This document shows, in pieces, positions 25,205-33,323 of a stretch of 64,000 bases of DNA. Both the position numbers and the translations under genes were made by a program. The DNA is from an uncultured Actinomycetes bacterium (lineage in GTDB: Bacteria > Actinomycetota > Thermoleophilia > Solirubrobacterales > 70-9): contig CAMLQY010000007.1 in the NCBI GenBank assembly GCA_946482365.1, positions 1-64,000 on the forward strand, written 5' to 3'. Each line of letters opens with the position of its first letter. Position 1 is the first letter of the stretch. The notes beneath the pieces were generated by a model that searched no databases, was not told the DNA's origin, and saw only the letters and a list, made by a program, of their open reading frames with translations.

Positions 25205-26115
25205 GGGCTCGGCTCCTCGCCGACGCGAGCACCGGAGTGGGGCTCGGCCACCTGGCCCGCTGCACGGCGCTTGCCTGCGCCCTGGAGGCCGAGGGCTTCG
25301 GGGTCGAGGCGTTAGGCCTGGGCGCCAGGGAAGAGATCGAGCTCGACGGCGTGCGCTGGGAGCCGTGGCAGCTCGACGTCGCCCTCGTCGAAGCGGTCAC
25401 CGAGCCGGTCCCGGACCTGCTCGTGCTCGACACCTACGACCGCCTCGCCTGGCAGCGGGCCCCAGCACTGCCGCACCGACTCCTCGCCGCCTTCTCGGAC
25501 GCACTGCCGCATCCCGGCGCAGCCGGCATCGTCATCGGGCCCCAGTACGGCCCCGGCCACGACGACCCGGGCCTGGAGTTCGCCTGCCTGCGCCGGCCCT
25601 TCTGGGATGTCGCGCCGCGCGCGCTGCGGGACTCGCCGGAGCGGGCCCTGGTCACAACCGGGGGCGGCGACCTGGGCGGGCTGGCGGGTCGCATCGCGAC
25701 GCACCTCGGCGAACGCCTGCCGCAGATCGAGATCGAGCTCGTCTGGGGGCCGGGATTCGCCGGCGAGCCGCCGCAGGGCGTCACGGTGCTCGAGCGCCCC
25801 ACCTCGCTGCTCGAGCCGCTGCTGCGCGCCGACGCCGTCGTCTGCACGGGGGGCCAGACGATGCTGGAGGCGGCCGCGACCGGGACCCCGGCGGTGGTGC
25901 TCGAGGGCGCGCCGAACCAGCGCCCGCAGATAGCCAGGCTCGCCGCCCGCGAGGCGATCATCCTCGCCGACGAGGAGGAGGTCCCGCTAACCCTCGAGGG
26001 TCTCCTCGGCTCGGCCTCGCAGCAGCGGAAGCTCTCCAGCCGAGCCCAGGAGGCGGTCGACGGGCGCGGGGCGCTTAGAATCGCCGCAGAGCTCGCGACG
26101 CTGACCCAGCGCTGA
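25201..26115 (+). CDS. pseG: UDP-2,4-diacetamido-trideoxy-altropyranose hydrolase, PseG
   Basis: 304 aa. The protein needs to begin at or before RLLADASTGVGLGHLARC (the PseG opening with the G-x-GH donor loop). The only codon that fits is a CTG at 25201, preceded by GGGAG at 25191-25195 (5-nt spacing) and overlapping the pseI TGA as CTGA. No ATG, GTG or TTG is in frame close by. The rest includes LVTTGGGDLGG, VCTGGQTMLEAAATGTPAVV and EGAPNQRPQIARL, the GT-B-like PseG fold. It hydrolyses UDP from the diacetylated sugar, just before PseI. Confidence 0.8.
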   Translation: MRARLLADASTGVGLGHLARCTALACALEAEGFGVEALGLGAREEIELDGVRWEPWQLDVALVEAVTEPVPDLLVLDTYDRLAWQRAPALPHRLLAAFSDALPHPGAAGIVIGPQYGPGHDDPGLEFACLRRPFWDVAPRALRDSPERALVTTGGGDLGGLAGRIATHLGERLPQIEIELVWGPGFAGEPPQGVTVLERPTSLLEPLLRADAVVCTGGQTMLEAAATGTPAVVLEGAPNQRPQIARLAAREAIILADEEEVPLTLEGLLGSASQQRKLSSRAQEAVDGRGALRIAAELATLTQR

Positions 26116-26135
26116 GCGACTCCGGGGAGGAAGCC

Positions 26136-27392
26136 GTGTTACCGCAACATGGAGCGCACCGAGTGAGAGTGTCGAGACCGACAGCCGCCGTCGCGGCTGT
26201 GTCGATGCTGCTGGCCGTGCTCGCGGTCGCCGGCGGCACCGCGTCCGGGGCAGCCTTCCCGGGGGCCAACGGCCGGATCGCCTACGCCTCCAACCAAGGC
26301 GGCAACTGGGACATCTACTCGATGAACGCCGACGGGAGCGGCAAGAGGCAGCTAACCAGCGGCCCCGGCAACGACACCCAGCCCTCCTATTCCGCCGACG
26401 GCACCCGCATCCTCTTCGCCTCCAACCGGGCCGGCAACTACGACATCTATGCGATGAACGCGGATGGGAGCGGGGTGACGCGCCTCACCGCCGACCCAGG
26501 CGACGACACGCAGCCTACGTTCTCCCCGGACGGCACCCGGGTCGCCTTCGTCAGCGTGCGCTTCGGCAGCTGGTACACGGACCTCTTCCTGATGAACGCG
26601 GACGGCAGCGGCCAGACTCGCCTCATAAGCCAGGGCGGCACAGAAGAGGCACCGACCTTCTCACCGGACGGCCAGCGGATCGTCTTCGTTCGTACTCGCC
26701 AGTCCTACAAAAGCATCTTCTCCGTGAATACCGCTGGTGGAGAGCTGACCGGCCTCACGAACAGTGGCGCTGACGACCGCCGGCCCTCGTTCTCGCCGAA
26801 CGGACAGCGGATCGCCTTCGCCAGCCGTCGCGACGGCCGCTTCGAGATCTACACGATGAAATCCGACGGCGGCGGGGCAACCAAGCTGACCAGCGCGCCG
26901 GTGAGCCAGATGCCGGCCTACTCCCCGGACGGGCGCCTGATTGCCTTCTCCAGGGGAGGGAGCATTTACACAGTGGGCAGCACAGGCGGTGACGAGGTGA
27001 GGTTGACAAGGGAACCCGGCTCTCAGGCATGGCCGACCTGGCAGCCAATCCCCGGCGGCTCAGGTGGCGGCACGACCGGCGGAAAGGGCGCATCGGGTGG
27101 GAAGCTGAGGATCGGCAGGCCGATCCTCGACCGTCGCCGCGGGACCGCGAAGCTGCCCGTCACGGTGCCGGCGGCGGGAACGCTGAAGCTGAGCGGCAAA
27201 GCGGTCAAGCCAACGCAGCGCAAAGTCGGAGGGCCGGCGACCGTGAAGCTCCTGGTCAAGCCCCAGGCGGGCGCACTGAGGGCGCTCGCCCAGACGGGCA
27301 AGGCGAGGGTGAAGGTGCTGGTCTCCTACGCCCGCAGGGGCGGTGACAGGGAAGTCAAGTCGAAGGCCTTCTCCCTGCGAAGACGCGACTAG
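26136..27392 (+). CDS. Secreted TolB-like PD40 beta-propeller
   Basis: 418 aa; the GTG at 26136 has GGAGG 5 nt upstream. A signal peptide ends near AGGTASGAAF. About six PD40 repeats follow (GNWDIYSMNADGSG, GNYDIYAMNADGSG, TDLFLMNADGSG, PTFSPDGQRIVFV). After a Gly-rich linker, an ~95-residue C-terminal domain (KLPVTVPAAGTLKLSG) resembles those ending other secreted proteins of this window. It has no lipobox and no TonB-system partner, so TolB function should not be assumed. It interrupts the pse genes between pseG and pseH and has only short gaps on both sides. Confidence 0.85.
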   Translation: MLPQHGAHRVRVSRPTAAVAAVSMLLAVLAVAGGTASGAAFPGANGRIAYASNQGGNWDIYSMNADGSGKRQLTSGPGNDTQPSYSADGTRILFASNRAGNYDIYAMNADGSGVTRLTADPGDDTQPTFSPDGTRVAFVSVRFGSWYTDLFLMNADGSGQTRLISQGGTEEAPTFSPDGQRIVFVRTRQSYKSIFSVNTAGGELTGLTNSGADDRRPSFSPNGQRIAFASRRDGRFEIYTMKSDGGGATKLTSAPVSQMPAYSPDGRLIAFSRGGSIYTVGSTGGDEVRLTREPGSQAWPTWQPIPGGSGGGTTGGKGASGGKLRIGRPILDRRRGTAKLPVTVPAAGTLKLSGKAVKPTQRKVGGPATVKLLVKPQAGALRALAQTGKARVKVLVSYARRGGDREVKSKAFSLRRRD

Positions 27393-27401
27393 GATCCCCG
27401 C

Positions 27402-27956
27402 GTGAACGCGCTACGCCCCCTCGCCCCCCAGGACTCCCCCACCCTCCTGCGCTGGCGCAACCTCCCGGAGGTCGCCCGCTACATGCTCACGGACCACACC
27501 ATCTCGGCGGAGGAGCACGCAGCCTGGTTCGATCGCACGCTGAGCCGCGACGACGTCAAGTACTGGATCATCACCGCGGATGGCGTCGACGTCGGGGTCA
27601 CGAACCTGACCGAGATCGACTACGACAACAAAACCTGCTTCTGGGCCTTCTACCTCGCCGACACGGCGGTCCGGGGGAAGGGGATAGGCGCCTTTGCCGA
27701 GTTCAGCGTCCTCGACCACGTGTTCCTCGAGATGAAATTCAGGAAGCTGAGCTCAGAAGTCCTGGCCTCCAACTCTCACACCTGGACCATGCAGGAACGG
27801 TTCGGCTTCGTCCGCGAGGGCTGCCTGCGAGAGCAGATCCAGAAAGCCGACGGGCCGGTCGACGTCTACCGCCTGGGGATGCTCGCGCGGGAGTGGGAAG
27901 AGGTCAGGGAGGGCCACCGGCAGGCCCTTCTCGAAAAGGGAATACTCGCCCCCTGA
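27402..27956 (+). CDS. pseH: GNAT acetyltransferase, probable PseH
   Basis: 184 aa from a GTG at 27402. GNAT features: MNALRPLAPQDSPTLLRWRN start, YWIITADGVDVGVTNLTEID, and the acetyl-CoA loop VRGKGIGAFAE (Q/RxxGxG). SEVLASNSHTWTMQERFGFVREG follows as in the RimJ-like branch to which PseH belongs. Given pseB, C, I and G beside it, the reaction is N4-acetylation of UDP-4-amino-4,6-dideoxy-AltNAc. It follows the TolB-like gene by 9 nt. Confidence 0.8.
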   Translation: MNALRPLAPQDSPTLLRWRNLPEVARYMLTDHTISAEEHAAWFDRTLSRDDVKYWIITADGVDVGVTNLTEIDYDNKTCFWAFYLADTAVRGKGIGAFAEFSVLDHVFLEMKFRKLSSEVLASNSHTWTMQERFGFVREGCLREQIQKADGPVDVYRLGMLAREWEEVREGHRQALLEKGILAP

Positions 27957-27961
27957 TCATC

Positions 27962-28993
27962 ATGTCCCCCTCCGATCCGAGCCCATACACGGCCGCCCGG
28001 GCTCGGCGGGAAGACGCCCCTACGTTGGGCTTCTTCGTCGTCGGTGCCGCCAAGGCCGGCACCACCGCCCTCCACCACCTGCTCCGCACCCATCCCGGGC
28101 TCTGCCTGCCCGAGGGCAAGGAGCTTCCCTACTTCGTCACCCCCAAGCACGCGTACTACGAGTCCCCCGCGGAGTTCTTCGCCGACGCCTTCGAGCACCG
28201 CGGCGAAGGGCAGCTGTGCGGGACGGTGACCCCGCAGTACCTCTACGGCGCCCTGCTCGGGCCGGACCGCTCGGCCGCCGCCTCCGACTCGCCGGAGACG
28301 GCGATCCCGAGCCGGATCCGCGAGGCCTACCCCAGCGCGAAGCTGATCGCGATCCTGCGCGACCCGGTCGCCCGGGCCCGCTCCCACCACCGCATGTCGG
28401 CGATGAGGGGCATCGAGCAGCGCCCCTTCGACGTCGCGATCGACGAGCTGCTCGCATCCGATGCCCTCGCCGAGGCCCGCCTGCGACCCGACGAGACCAA
28501 CGGGTACGTCGTCCTCGGCGAGTACGGCCGACTGCTCGGGGGCTACCTCGACGTCTTCCCCCGCGAGCAGATGCTCGTCCTCTTCCAGGGCGATCTGGAA
28601 GAGGATCCGGGCGCCGTCTGCGCTGAGGTGTTTGGCTTCCTCGGCGTCGACCCCGGCTTCCGCCCGCCGAACCTCGGCAGCCGCTACCACGACGGCGGCA
28701 GCCACCGCCGTTTCGCCTGGCTCGACTTGACGAGCTGGCAGCGCGCCGCCCGCCGCTCGGCCCTGCTGAGCAGGCTCTGGCGACGGGCGCCCCGCTCGTT
28801 GCGGCGACGTACCCTCAAGCGCTTCAACCTCGCCTCCCGGCGGCTCTTCCTCTGGAACCGCGTCGCCGTAGACACCGCGGCGGAACCCGACACACCGAGC
28901 CCTGAGACCCTGGCCAGGCTGCGGAACCACTACCGCGAGGACGAAGCCCGCCTGTGCGAGCTCCTCGGCGCCGCCCCGCCCTGGGCCCCCTAA
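27962..28993 (+). CDS. PAPS-dependent sulfotransferase
   Basis: 343 aa from an ATG at 27962, 5 nt after the pseH stop. The PAPS loop is VVGAAKAGTTALHHLLRTHP (residues ~20-39), KELPYFVTP follows, and the 3'-phosphate motif is ILRDPVARARSHHRMS (about residue 130). This is the NDST-like bacterial sulfotransferase pattern. Third sulfotransferase in the locus; being in the pse operon, it could sulfate the nonulosonate or its neighbour sugar. Palindrome C begins 4 nt after its TAA. Confidence 0.85.
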   Translation: MSPSDPSPYTAARARREDAPTLGFFVVGAAKAGTTALHHLLRTHPGLCLPEGKELPYFVTPKHAYYESPAEFFADAFEHRGEGQLCGTVTPQYLYGALLGPDRSAAASDSPETAIPSRIREAYPSAKLIAILRDPVARARSHHRMSAMRGIEQRPFDVAIDELLASDALAEARLRPDETNGYVVLGEYGRLLGGYLDVFPREQMLVLFQGDLEEDPGAVCAEVFGFLGVDPGFRPPNLGSRYHDGGSHRRFAWLDLTSWQRAARRSALLSRLWRRAPRSLRRRTLKRFNLASRRLFLWNRVAVDTAAEPDTPSPETLARLRNHYREDEARLCELLGAAPPWAP

Positions 28994-28996
28994 GCC

Positions 28997-29045
28997 CTTC
29001 CGGTGCGCCTTTCCCCCTTATAGCGGGGGAAAGGCGCACCGGAAG
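28997..29045. repeat. Palindrome C (21-bp perfect arms, TATAG loop)
   Basis: Arms 28997-29017 and 29025-29045 are perfectly complementary; the 7-nt loop is TTATAGC. It lies between convergent genes (stops at 28993 and 29065). The left arm (CTTCCGGTGCGCCTTTCCCC plus C) and loop closely match palindrome D at 61155-61201, 32 kb away, so the two belong to one repeat family. Confidence 0.9.
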
Positions 29046-29064
29046 CGGCGGCGGTTGGGGCGGC

Positions 29065-30342
29065 TCAGGCTTGCGCAGGCTCCAGCCGGGCGGGGTCCGC
29101 CGGCGCCGCGGAGCCGGCCGCCTTCCTTTCCTGCGCCGTCCGCCAGAGGGCGGCGATGATGCAGACGAACATCGCGACGATCTGAACCCTGTAGCGGAAC
29201 GCGGTGCCCGCGTTGCCGGAGCTGAGCGCATAGGCCACCAGCAGGAAGAAGGTGAGGTAGATCAGGGGCCCGGCGCGGGCGATGATGCTCCCCCGGCTCC
29301 GGTACAGCGTCCTGATCAGGAAGAAGAGCGCCACGTAGGCTGCGGCTGTGCCCAGCAGGCCGAGGCCCTGGCTGATGTTGCCCAGCTGCCACGGGAAGGG
29401 CCGGACGAGGATGTCGAACGAGCGACGCGGCAGGTTCCTGACGACGGCGCCGCGGGTCGAGAAGTCGACCTGTTCCAGCTTCAGGTTCGCGTTGCCCGAG
29501 GCGTTGAATTCCTGGGGACGCTGGACGTTTTTCTCGAGGCTCTCGTCGGTCGAGGCCCGCAGGACGGTGGGGGCGGCAACCGCGGCGAAGAGGATCACCG
29601 CGCCGACCAGGGCGAGGGAGCGGATGGCGGCACGGTGCTCGGCCCGCAACCCGGCGTGCAGCAGGATCGCGGCGCCCGCGGCGATCAGGAACCAGCCGGC
29701 GTACTGCCGCGTGGCCACCGCGACCAGGCAGCCGGCGACGACGATCAGCAGGTTGCGGGGCTCCCCCCGCTTCCAGACCTTGGCGCCGCCCAGGGCGACG
29801 AGGCCGATCGCCAGCAGCATGTTGGCCTCCTTGTGCAGGAGGCTGGAGAAGAAGATGCTGGCGGGCTCCAGGGCGAGCAGCCACATCGCCATCACCGAGG
29901 CCCGGGGGCCGGCCAGCTCGTAGACGGCGGCGGCCAGCAGGACCAGGCCGGAGACGGCGATCCCCACCTCGGCCACCCGCATCGCCAGCTCCGGCGAGTC
30001 GAACAGCGCTTGCTGCACGGCGAGCACGAAGACGTGAAGTTCCTGCAGCAGCGCGTTCGTCCACTCTCCCGAGCCGAAGGGCGTTTCGACTATCAGGTCG
30101 GCTTTGTCGCGGAAGATCAGCTCGTCGCCGCCGCGAATCTCCCGCGCCACCGGCGTCAGCGAGATCAGGCCGGCGGCGAGGACGCGCAGGGCGAGGGCCG
30201 CCATCGCCGCCGGGCCGACCGCGAACCCCGGCCTGCTGCGGCCGAGGGCGTTGACCAGGACGATGATCGCCAGCCCCCCCAGGGCGGCCATCGCCGTGGT
30301 CACCAGGACGGCGTGGAGGCTCTGGTCGGCGGTCGGCTCCAT
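29065..30342 (-). CDS. Polytopic membrane protein, GT39-like architecture
   Basis: About 425 aa from an ATG at 30342 (GTG at 30405 possible). Some ten hydrophobic helices: LVTTAMAALGGLAIIVLV, ALALRVLAAGLISL, SGLVLLAAAVYELAG, SLALVGAVILFAAVAAP and others. A long loop after the first helices has REIRGGDELIFRDKADL, and EPASIFFSSLLHKEANMLL resembles the LxxPxSIFF element of GT39-like or Wzy-like mannosyltransferase folds. Substrate unknown; in this setting it could be a polymerase or lipid-sugar-dependent glycosyltransferase. Confidence 0.6.
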   Translation of the reverse strand: MEPTADQSLHAVLVTTAMAALGGLAIIVLVNALGRSRPGFAVGPAAMAALALRVLAAGLISLTPVAREIRGGDELIFRDKADLIVETPFGSGEWTNALLQELHVFVLAVQQALFDSPELAMRVAEVGIAVSGLVLLAAAVYELAGPRASVMAMWLLALEPASIFFSSLLHKEANMLLAIGLVALGGAKVWKRGEPRNLLIVVAGCLVAVATRQYAGWFLIAAGAAILLHAGLRAEHRAAIRSLALVGAVILFAAVAAPTVLRASTDESLEKNVQRPQEFNASGNANLKLEQVDFSTRGAVVRNLPRRSFDILVRPFPWQLGNISQGLGLLGTAAAYVALFFLIRTLYRSRGSIIARAGPLIYLTFFLLVAYALSSGNAGTAFRYRVQIVAMFVCIIAALWRTAQERKAAGSAAPADPARLEPAQA

Positions 30343-30461
30343 CTGCGCCTGGACGATAGCCGGGCGCCTGCGAGGAGGTGGCGCTTTCCCGCAACCCGAC
30401 CGCACATGAAACCTGGCTGTCTATGGACGCCTATACCAGAGACCCGGCTGTCTTCGCCACC

Positions 30462-30467
30462 TATAAT
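30462..30467 (+). promoter_or_regulatory. Perfect -10 box just before the Wzz/BY-kinase start
   Basis: TATAAT at 30462-30467 lies 10 nt before the GTG at 30478, so transcription starting ~7 nt downstream of the box gives an almost leaderless mRNA. There is no ribosome site, as expected for leaderless translation, and no clear -35. Confidence 0.45.
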
Positions 30468-30477
30468 TCCGTCCTCT

Positions 30478-32028
30478 GTGACCGAGCCGCGCCAGGAAGG
30501 TCTTGACATACGTCAGTGGGGTCGCCTCGTTTGGCGCCGCAAGTGGCTCCTGCTCGCAATCGTGATCGTGATCCCCGTCGCCGTCTACGTGGGCTCCTCG
30601 CTGCTGCCGAAGACCTACCAGTCGCAGGCGACGATCAACGTCCAGGCGACTGCCGGAGCATCGACGCTGTTCTCGAACGTCAACGCCAAGTCCGACACCG
30701 ACGAAGTGCAAACGCTTATCGGAACCACCGTGGTCGGCCGCCGCGCGGCTCGCATCCTGGGACTGCCCCCCTCCAGCGCAAGGGAGCTCCTCACCCACGT
30801 CTCGGTGGCCCCGACCAACCCCGCCGAAACCGACAGCAACTTCCTCACGATCACCGCGCAGGACTCCGACGCGGAGATGGCGGCGGCGATCGCCAACGCC
30901 TTCGCCCGAGCCGTCTCCCAGGCCAGGACGTCAAACGCGATCAGCAACATCGACCGCACGATCGAGACCCTGGAGACGCAGCAGGCCTCCAGCACCGACG
31001 AGTCCTCTCAGGAAGCGATCGCCGCCCAGCTGCAGGAACTGCGCGGCCTGCGGGCGACCCAGGCCGGGACGACGACGATCGTCGAAGTCGCGACGCCGGC
31101 GGCGGCGCCGATTTCACCCAAGCCCAAACGCAACACGGTGATCGCGCTGATCCTCTCGCTGCTGATCGCCGCTGCGCTGGCGCCGCTGCTCGACCGCCTC
31201 GACCGGCGCATCCGCGAACCGGGCGAAATGGAGGATCTGCTCGATGCCCCCGTCCTGGCGATGATCCCCGACGACGCCTTCCCCGGCCACCCCCCAGGCC
31301 TGCACGTGCGCGAGTCCTTCCAGACGCTGCGCGCCAGCCTCACCTACTTCAACGTCGACCGCTCGCTCTCGACCCTGGTCATCGCCAGCCCGATCCAGCA
31401 GGACGGCAAGACGACGGTCGCCGTCAACCTGGCCCTCGCCTACGCCCTCGACGAACGCGACGTCGTCCTCATCGACGGAGACCTGCGTCGCCCCCAGGTG
31501 GCGGCCCGGCTGGGCAAGGAAGTCGATTTCGGCCTCGACTCGGTGCTGGTCGGCGAGCGGACGCTGGAGGAGACCCTCGTCAACGTCGACGCCGGCGCCG
31601 GACGGCTGCGCATCCTTCCCGGCGCCGCGCCGCCGCCGAATCCAGCCGTGATGCTCGGCTCGCAGCGGATGCGATCTCTGCTCGCCGAACTCTCCGAGCA
31701 GGTCGACATGGTCGTGATCGACACCCCCGGGCTGCTCGCCGTCAGCGACGCGATCCCGCTCTTCAGCCAGGTCGCGGGCAACGTGATCGTCTCGCGCCTG
31801 AACCAAACCCCGAAGGACGCAGTGCTTCGCGCCAAGCAGGTGATCAGCTCCGCCGGGGGGACCGTGCTGGGCAGCGTCGTCACCGGCGCCCACGCCGGGG
31901 GGATCTACGGCTACTACGGGTACTACGGCTACTACGGCGCCCAGAACGACCGCGACAAGGCAGAGTCGGGCAGGAACGGGCGTCTGCGCGACCTCGCCTT
32001 CCGCCGCTCAGGATCCAACGACTCCTAA
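30478..32028 (+). CDS. Wzz-like chain-length regulator fused to a BY-kinase
   Basis: 516 aa. The N-terminus has one helix (WLLLAIVIVIPVAVYVGS), the extracytoplasmic Wzz domain (SQATINVQATAGAS) with coiled coil around ETLETQQASSTDE, and a second helix (RNTVIALILSLLIAAALAPLLD). The cytosolic ATPase has a variant Walker A (ASPIQQDGKTTVAVNLALA), Walker A' VVLIDGDLRRP and Walker B VVIDTPGLLAVSD. The tail contains a tyrosine cluster (YGYYGYYGYYG), the autophosphorylation site of BY-kinases. It controls polymer length by cycles of Tyr phosphorylation. Single-chain fusion is of the proteobacterial Wzc type rather than the split form usual in Firmicutes. Confidence 0.9.
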   Translation: MTEPRQEGLDIRQWGRLVWRRKWLLLAIVIVIPVAVYVGSSLLPKTYQSQATINVQATAGASTLFSNVNAKSDTDEVQTLIGTTVVGRRAARILGLPPSSARELLTHVSVAPTNPAETDSNFLTITAQDSDAEMAAAIANAFARAVSQARTSNAISNIDRTIETLETQQASSTDESSQEAIAAQLQELRGLRATQAGTTTIVEVATPAAAPISPKPKRNTVIALILSLLIAAALAPLLDRLDRRIREPGEMEDLLDAPVLAMIPDDAFPGHPPGLHVRESFQTLRASLTYFNVDRSLSTLVIASPIQQDGKTTVAVNLALAYALDERDVVLIDGDLRRPQVAARLGKEVDFGLDSVLVGERTLEETLVNVDAGAGRLRILPGAAPPPNPAVMLGSQRMRSLLAELSEQVDMVVIDTPGLLAVSDAIPLFSQVAGNVIVSRLNQTPKDAVLRAKQVISSAGGTVLGSVVTGAHAGGIYGYYGYYGYYGAQNDRDKAESGRNGRLRDLAFRRSGSNDS

Positions 32029-32040
32029 GCAGGGTCTCCA

Positions 32041-32108
32041 AGGGCCATCGGGGTGCCTCCCCCAGGCCGCTTCGCGGGAGTTCCTGGGGGAGGCACCCCG
32101 ATGGCCCT
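32041..32108. repeat. Palindrome B (26-bp perfect arms, 16-nt loop)
   Basis: Arms 32041-32066 and 32083-32108 are perfectly complementary over 26 bp; loop 32067-32082. It lies between the convergent kinase (stop at 32028) and glycosyltransferase (stop at 32108), with its last base in the latter's stop codon. Same architecture and related loop (CGCTTCGCGGGAG) as palindrome A. Confidence 0.9.
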
Positions 32109-33304
32109 CAGCGCGTGATGAGCAGCTCGCGGTAGAGATTGTCCACGTCGGTGAGCAGCCGCTTGGCTCCGTAGCTGTTGATCGCGTGGCTGCGGGCTGA
32201 GGTGCCGTAGCGCCGGCGGCGCTCGGGGTCGGCGGCCAGCTCGACGATGGCGGCTGCCAGCGCCGCCGGGTCGTCGCGCGGGACCATGATCCCGGTGTCC
32301 TCGCCGACGACCTCGCGCACGCCGCCGACGTCGGTCGCTACAGCGGGCAGGCCGGCTGCTGCTGCTTCGATCAGGGAGACGGGGGTGCCCTCGTTGTCGG
32401 AGGAGAGGACGGCCAGGTCGGCGGCGGCGAATATCGGGCGCAGCTCGCGCCGGTAGCCGAGGAAGAGGACGTCGGCGGCGATGCCCAGCTCGGCCGCCTG
32501 GCGCTCCAGCTGAGGGCGTTCCCCGCCGTCGCCCACGACCGCCAGCCGCAGGCGCGGGTCGGCCTCCCGGGCCCCTGCCAGCGCCTGCAGGAGCAGGTCG
32601 AGGCGCTTGATCGGGACGAAGCGGCCGACGAAGACGAGGAGGATCTCGTCCTCGCCAATGCCCAGCTCCGCCCGCGAGGGAGCCCGCAGCTCGCCGGGGA
32701 GCTCGGCCAGGCGATCGAGATCGAGGCCGAGGGGCAGGACCCGGAACTTCGAAGGCGGCGCGACGCCGAGGCGGACGAGGTCGTCGACCGTCGCCTGGCT
32801 GACCCCGATCAGCCGATCGCTGAGCCGGGCGAGAGCGCGCTCCATCTCGAGGTAGAGGCGTGACTTGGGGGCGCCGAAGTAGCCCTCGAGGACGTGGCCG
32901 TGGTAGGTGTGGACCAGGGCCGGGCGGGGGCGTACGGCGAGGGCCGCCTGGCGCCCGAGGAAGCCCGCCTTCGCCGTATGGGTGTGGACGAGGTGTGGCC
33001 TGAAATCCCGCACCAGGCGCGCCAGCTTCGCCAGGGCCAGCCCGTCGCGCAGCGGCTGCACCGGCTGCTGCAGCTCGGGGAGGTGGTGCATCGTCGCGCC
33101 CTCCTCCTCGGCCAGCTCGGCGAGCGACTCCTCACCCGGGGCGAGGCTGCCGTGGACGAGTCGCGTCTCGTAGCGGCCCGGGTCGAACCGCCTGCCGCTG
33201 AGCAGGGCCGCGATATGAGCCGGCCCCCCCATGTTGAGGCGGCCGATCACCTGCAGGACGCGCAGGCGCCCTCCATTCTCCGAATCGGCTGCCGGCGAAG
33301 TCAC
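32108..33304 (-). CDS. GT4 glycosyltransferase
   Basis: 398 aa from a GTG at 33304. RVLQVIGRLNMGGPAHIAAL is the GT4 opening with its GGP donor loop. HLVHTHTAKAGFLGR and YHGHVLEGYF precede the linker. FVGRFVPIKRLDLLLQAL opens the second domain, and SSDNEGTPVSLIEAAAAGLP holds the E-x7-E motif. It lies 19 nt downstream of the WecA-like gene, so it probably adds the second sugar to the undecaprenyl-linked unit. The minus-strand operon is epimerase, WecA-like, GT4. Confidence 0.85.
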   Translation of the reverse strand: MTSPAADSENGGRLRVLQVIGRLNMGGPAHIAALLSGRRFDPGRYETRLVHGSLAPGEESLAELAEEEGATMHHLPELQQPVQPLRDGLALAKLARLVRDFRPHLVHTHTAKAGFLGRQAALAVRPRPALVHTYHGHVLEGYFGAPKSRLYLEMERALARLSDRLIGVSQATVDDLVRLGVAPPSKFRVLPLGLDLDRLAELPGELRAPSRAELGIGEDEILLVFVGRFVPIKRLDLLLQALAGAREADPRLRLAVVGDGGERPQLERQAAELGIAADVLFLGYRRELRPIFAAADLAVLSSDNEGTPVSLIEAAAAGLPAVATDVGGVREVVGEDTGIMVPRDDPAALAAAIVELAADPERRRRYGTSARSHAINSYGAKRLLTDVDNLYRELLITR

Positions 33305-33323
33305 GTGCGACGCAGGCTATGCG

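Noticed and set aside
24137..26115. Frameshift in pseG because of the missing ATG
   Set aside because: The frame is intact from CTG 25201 with a ribosome site, so no sequencing error or pseudogene need be assumed.
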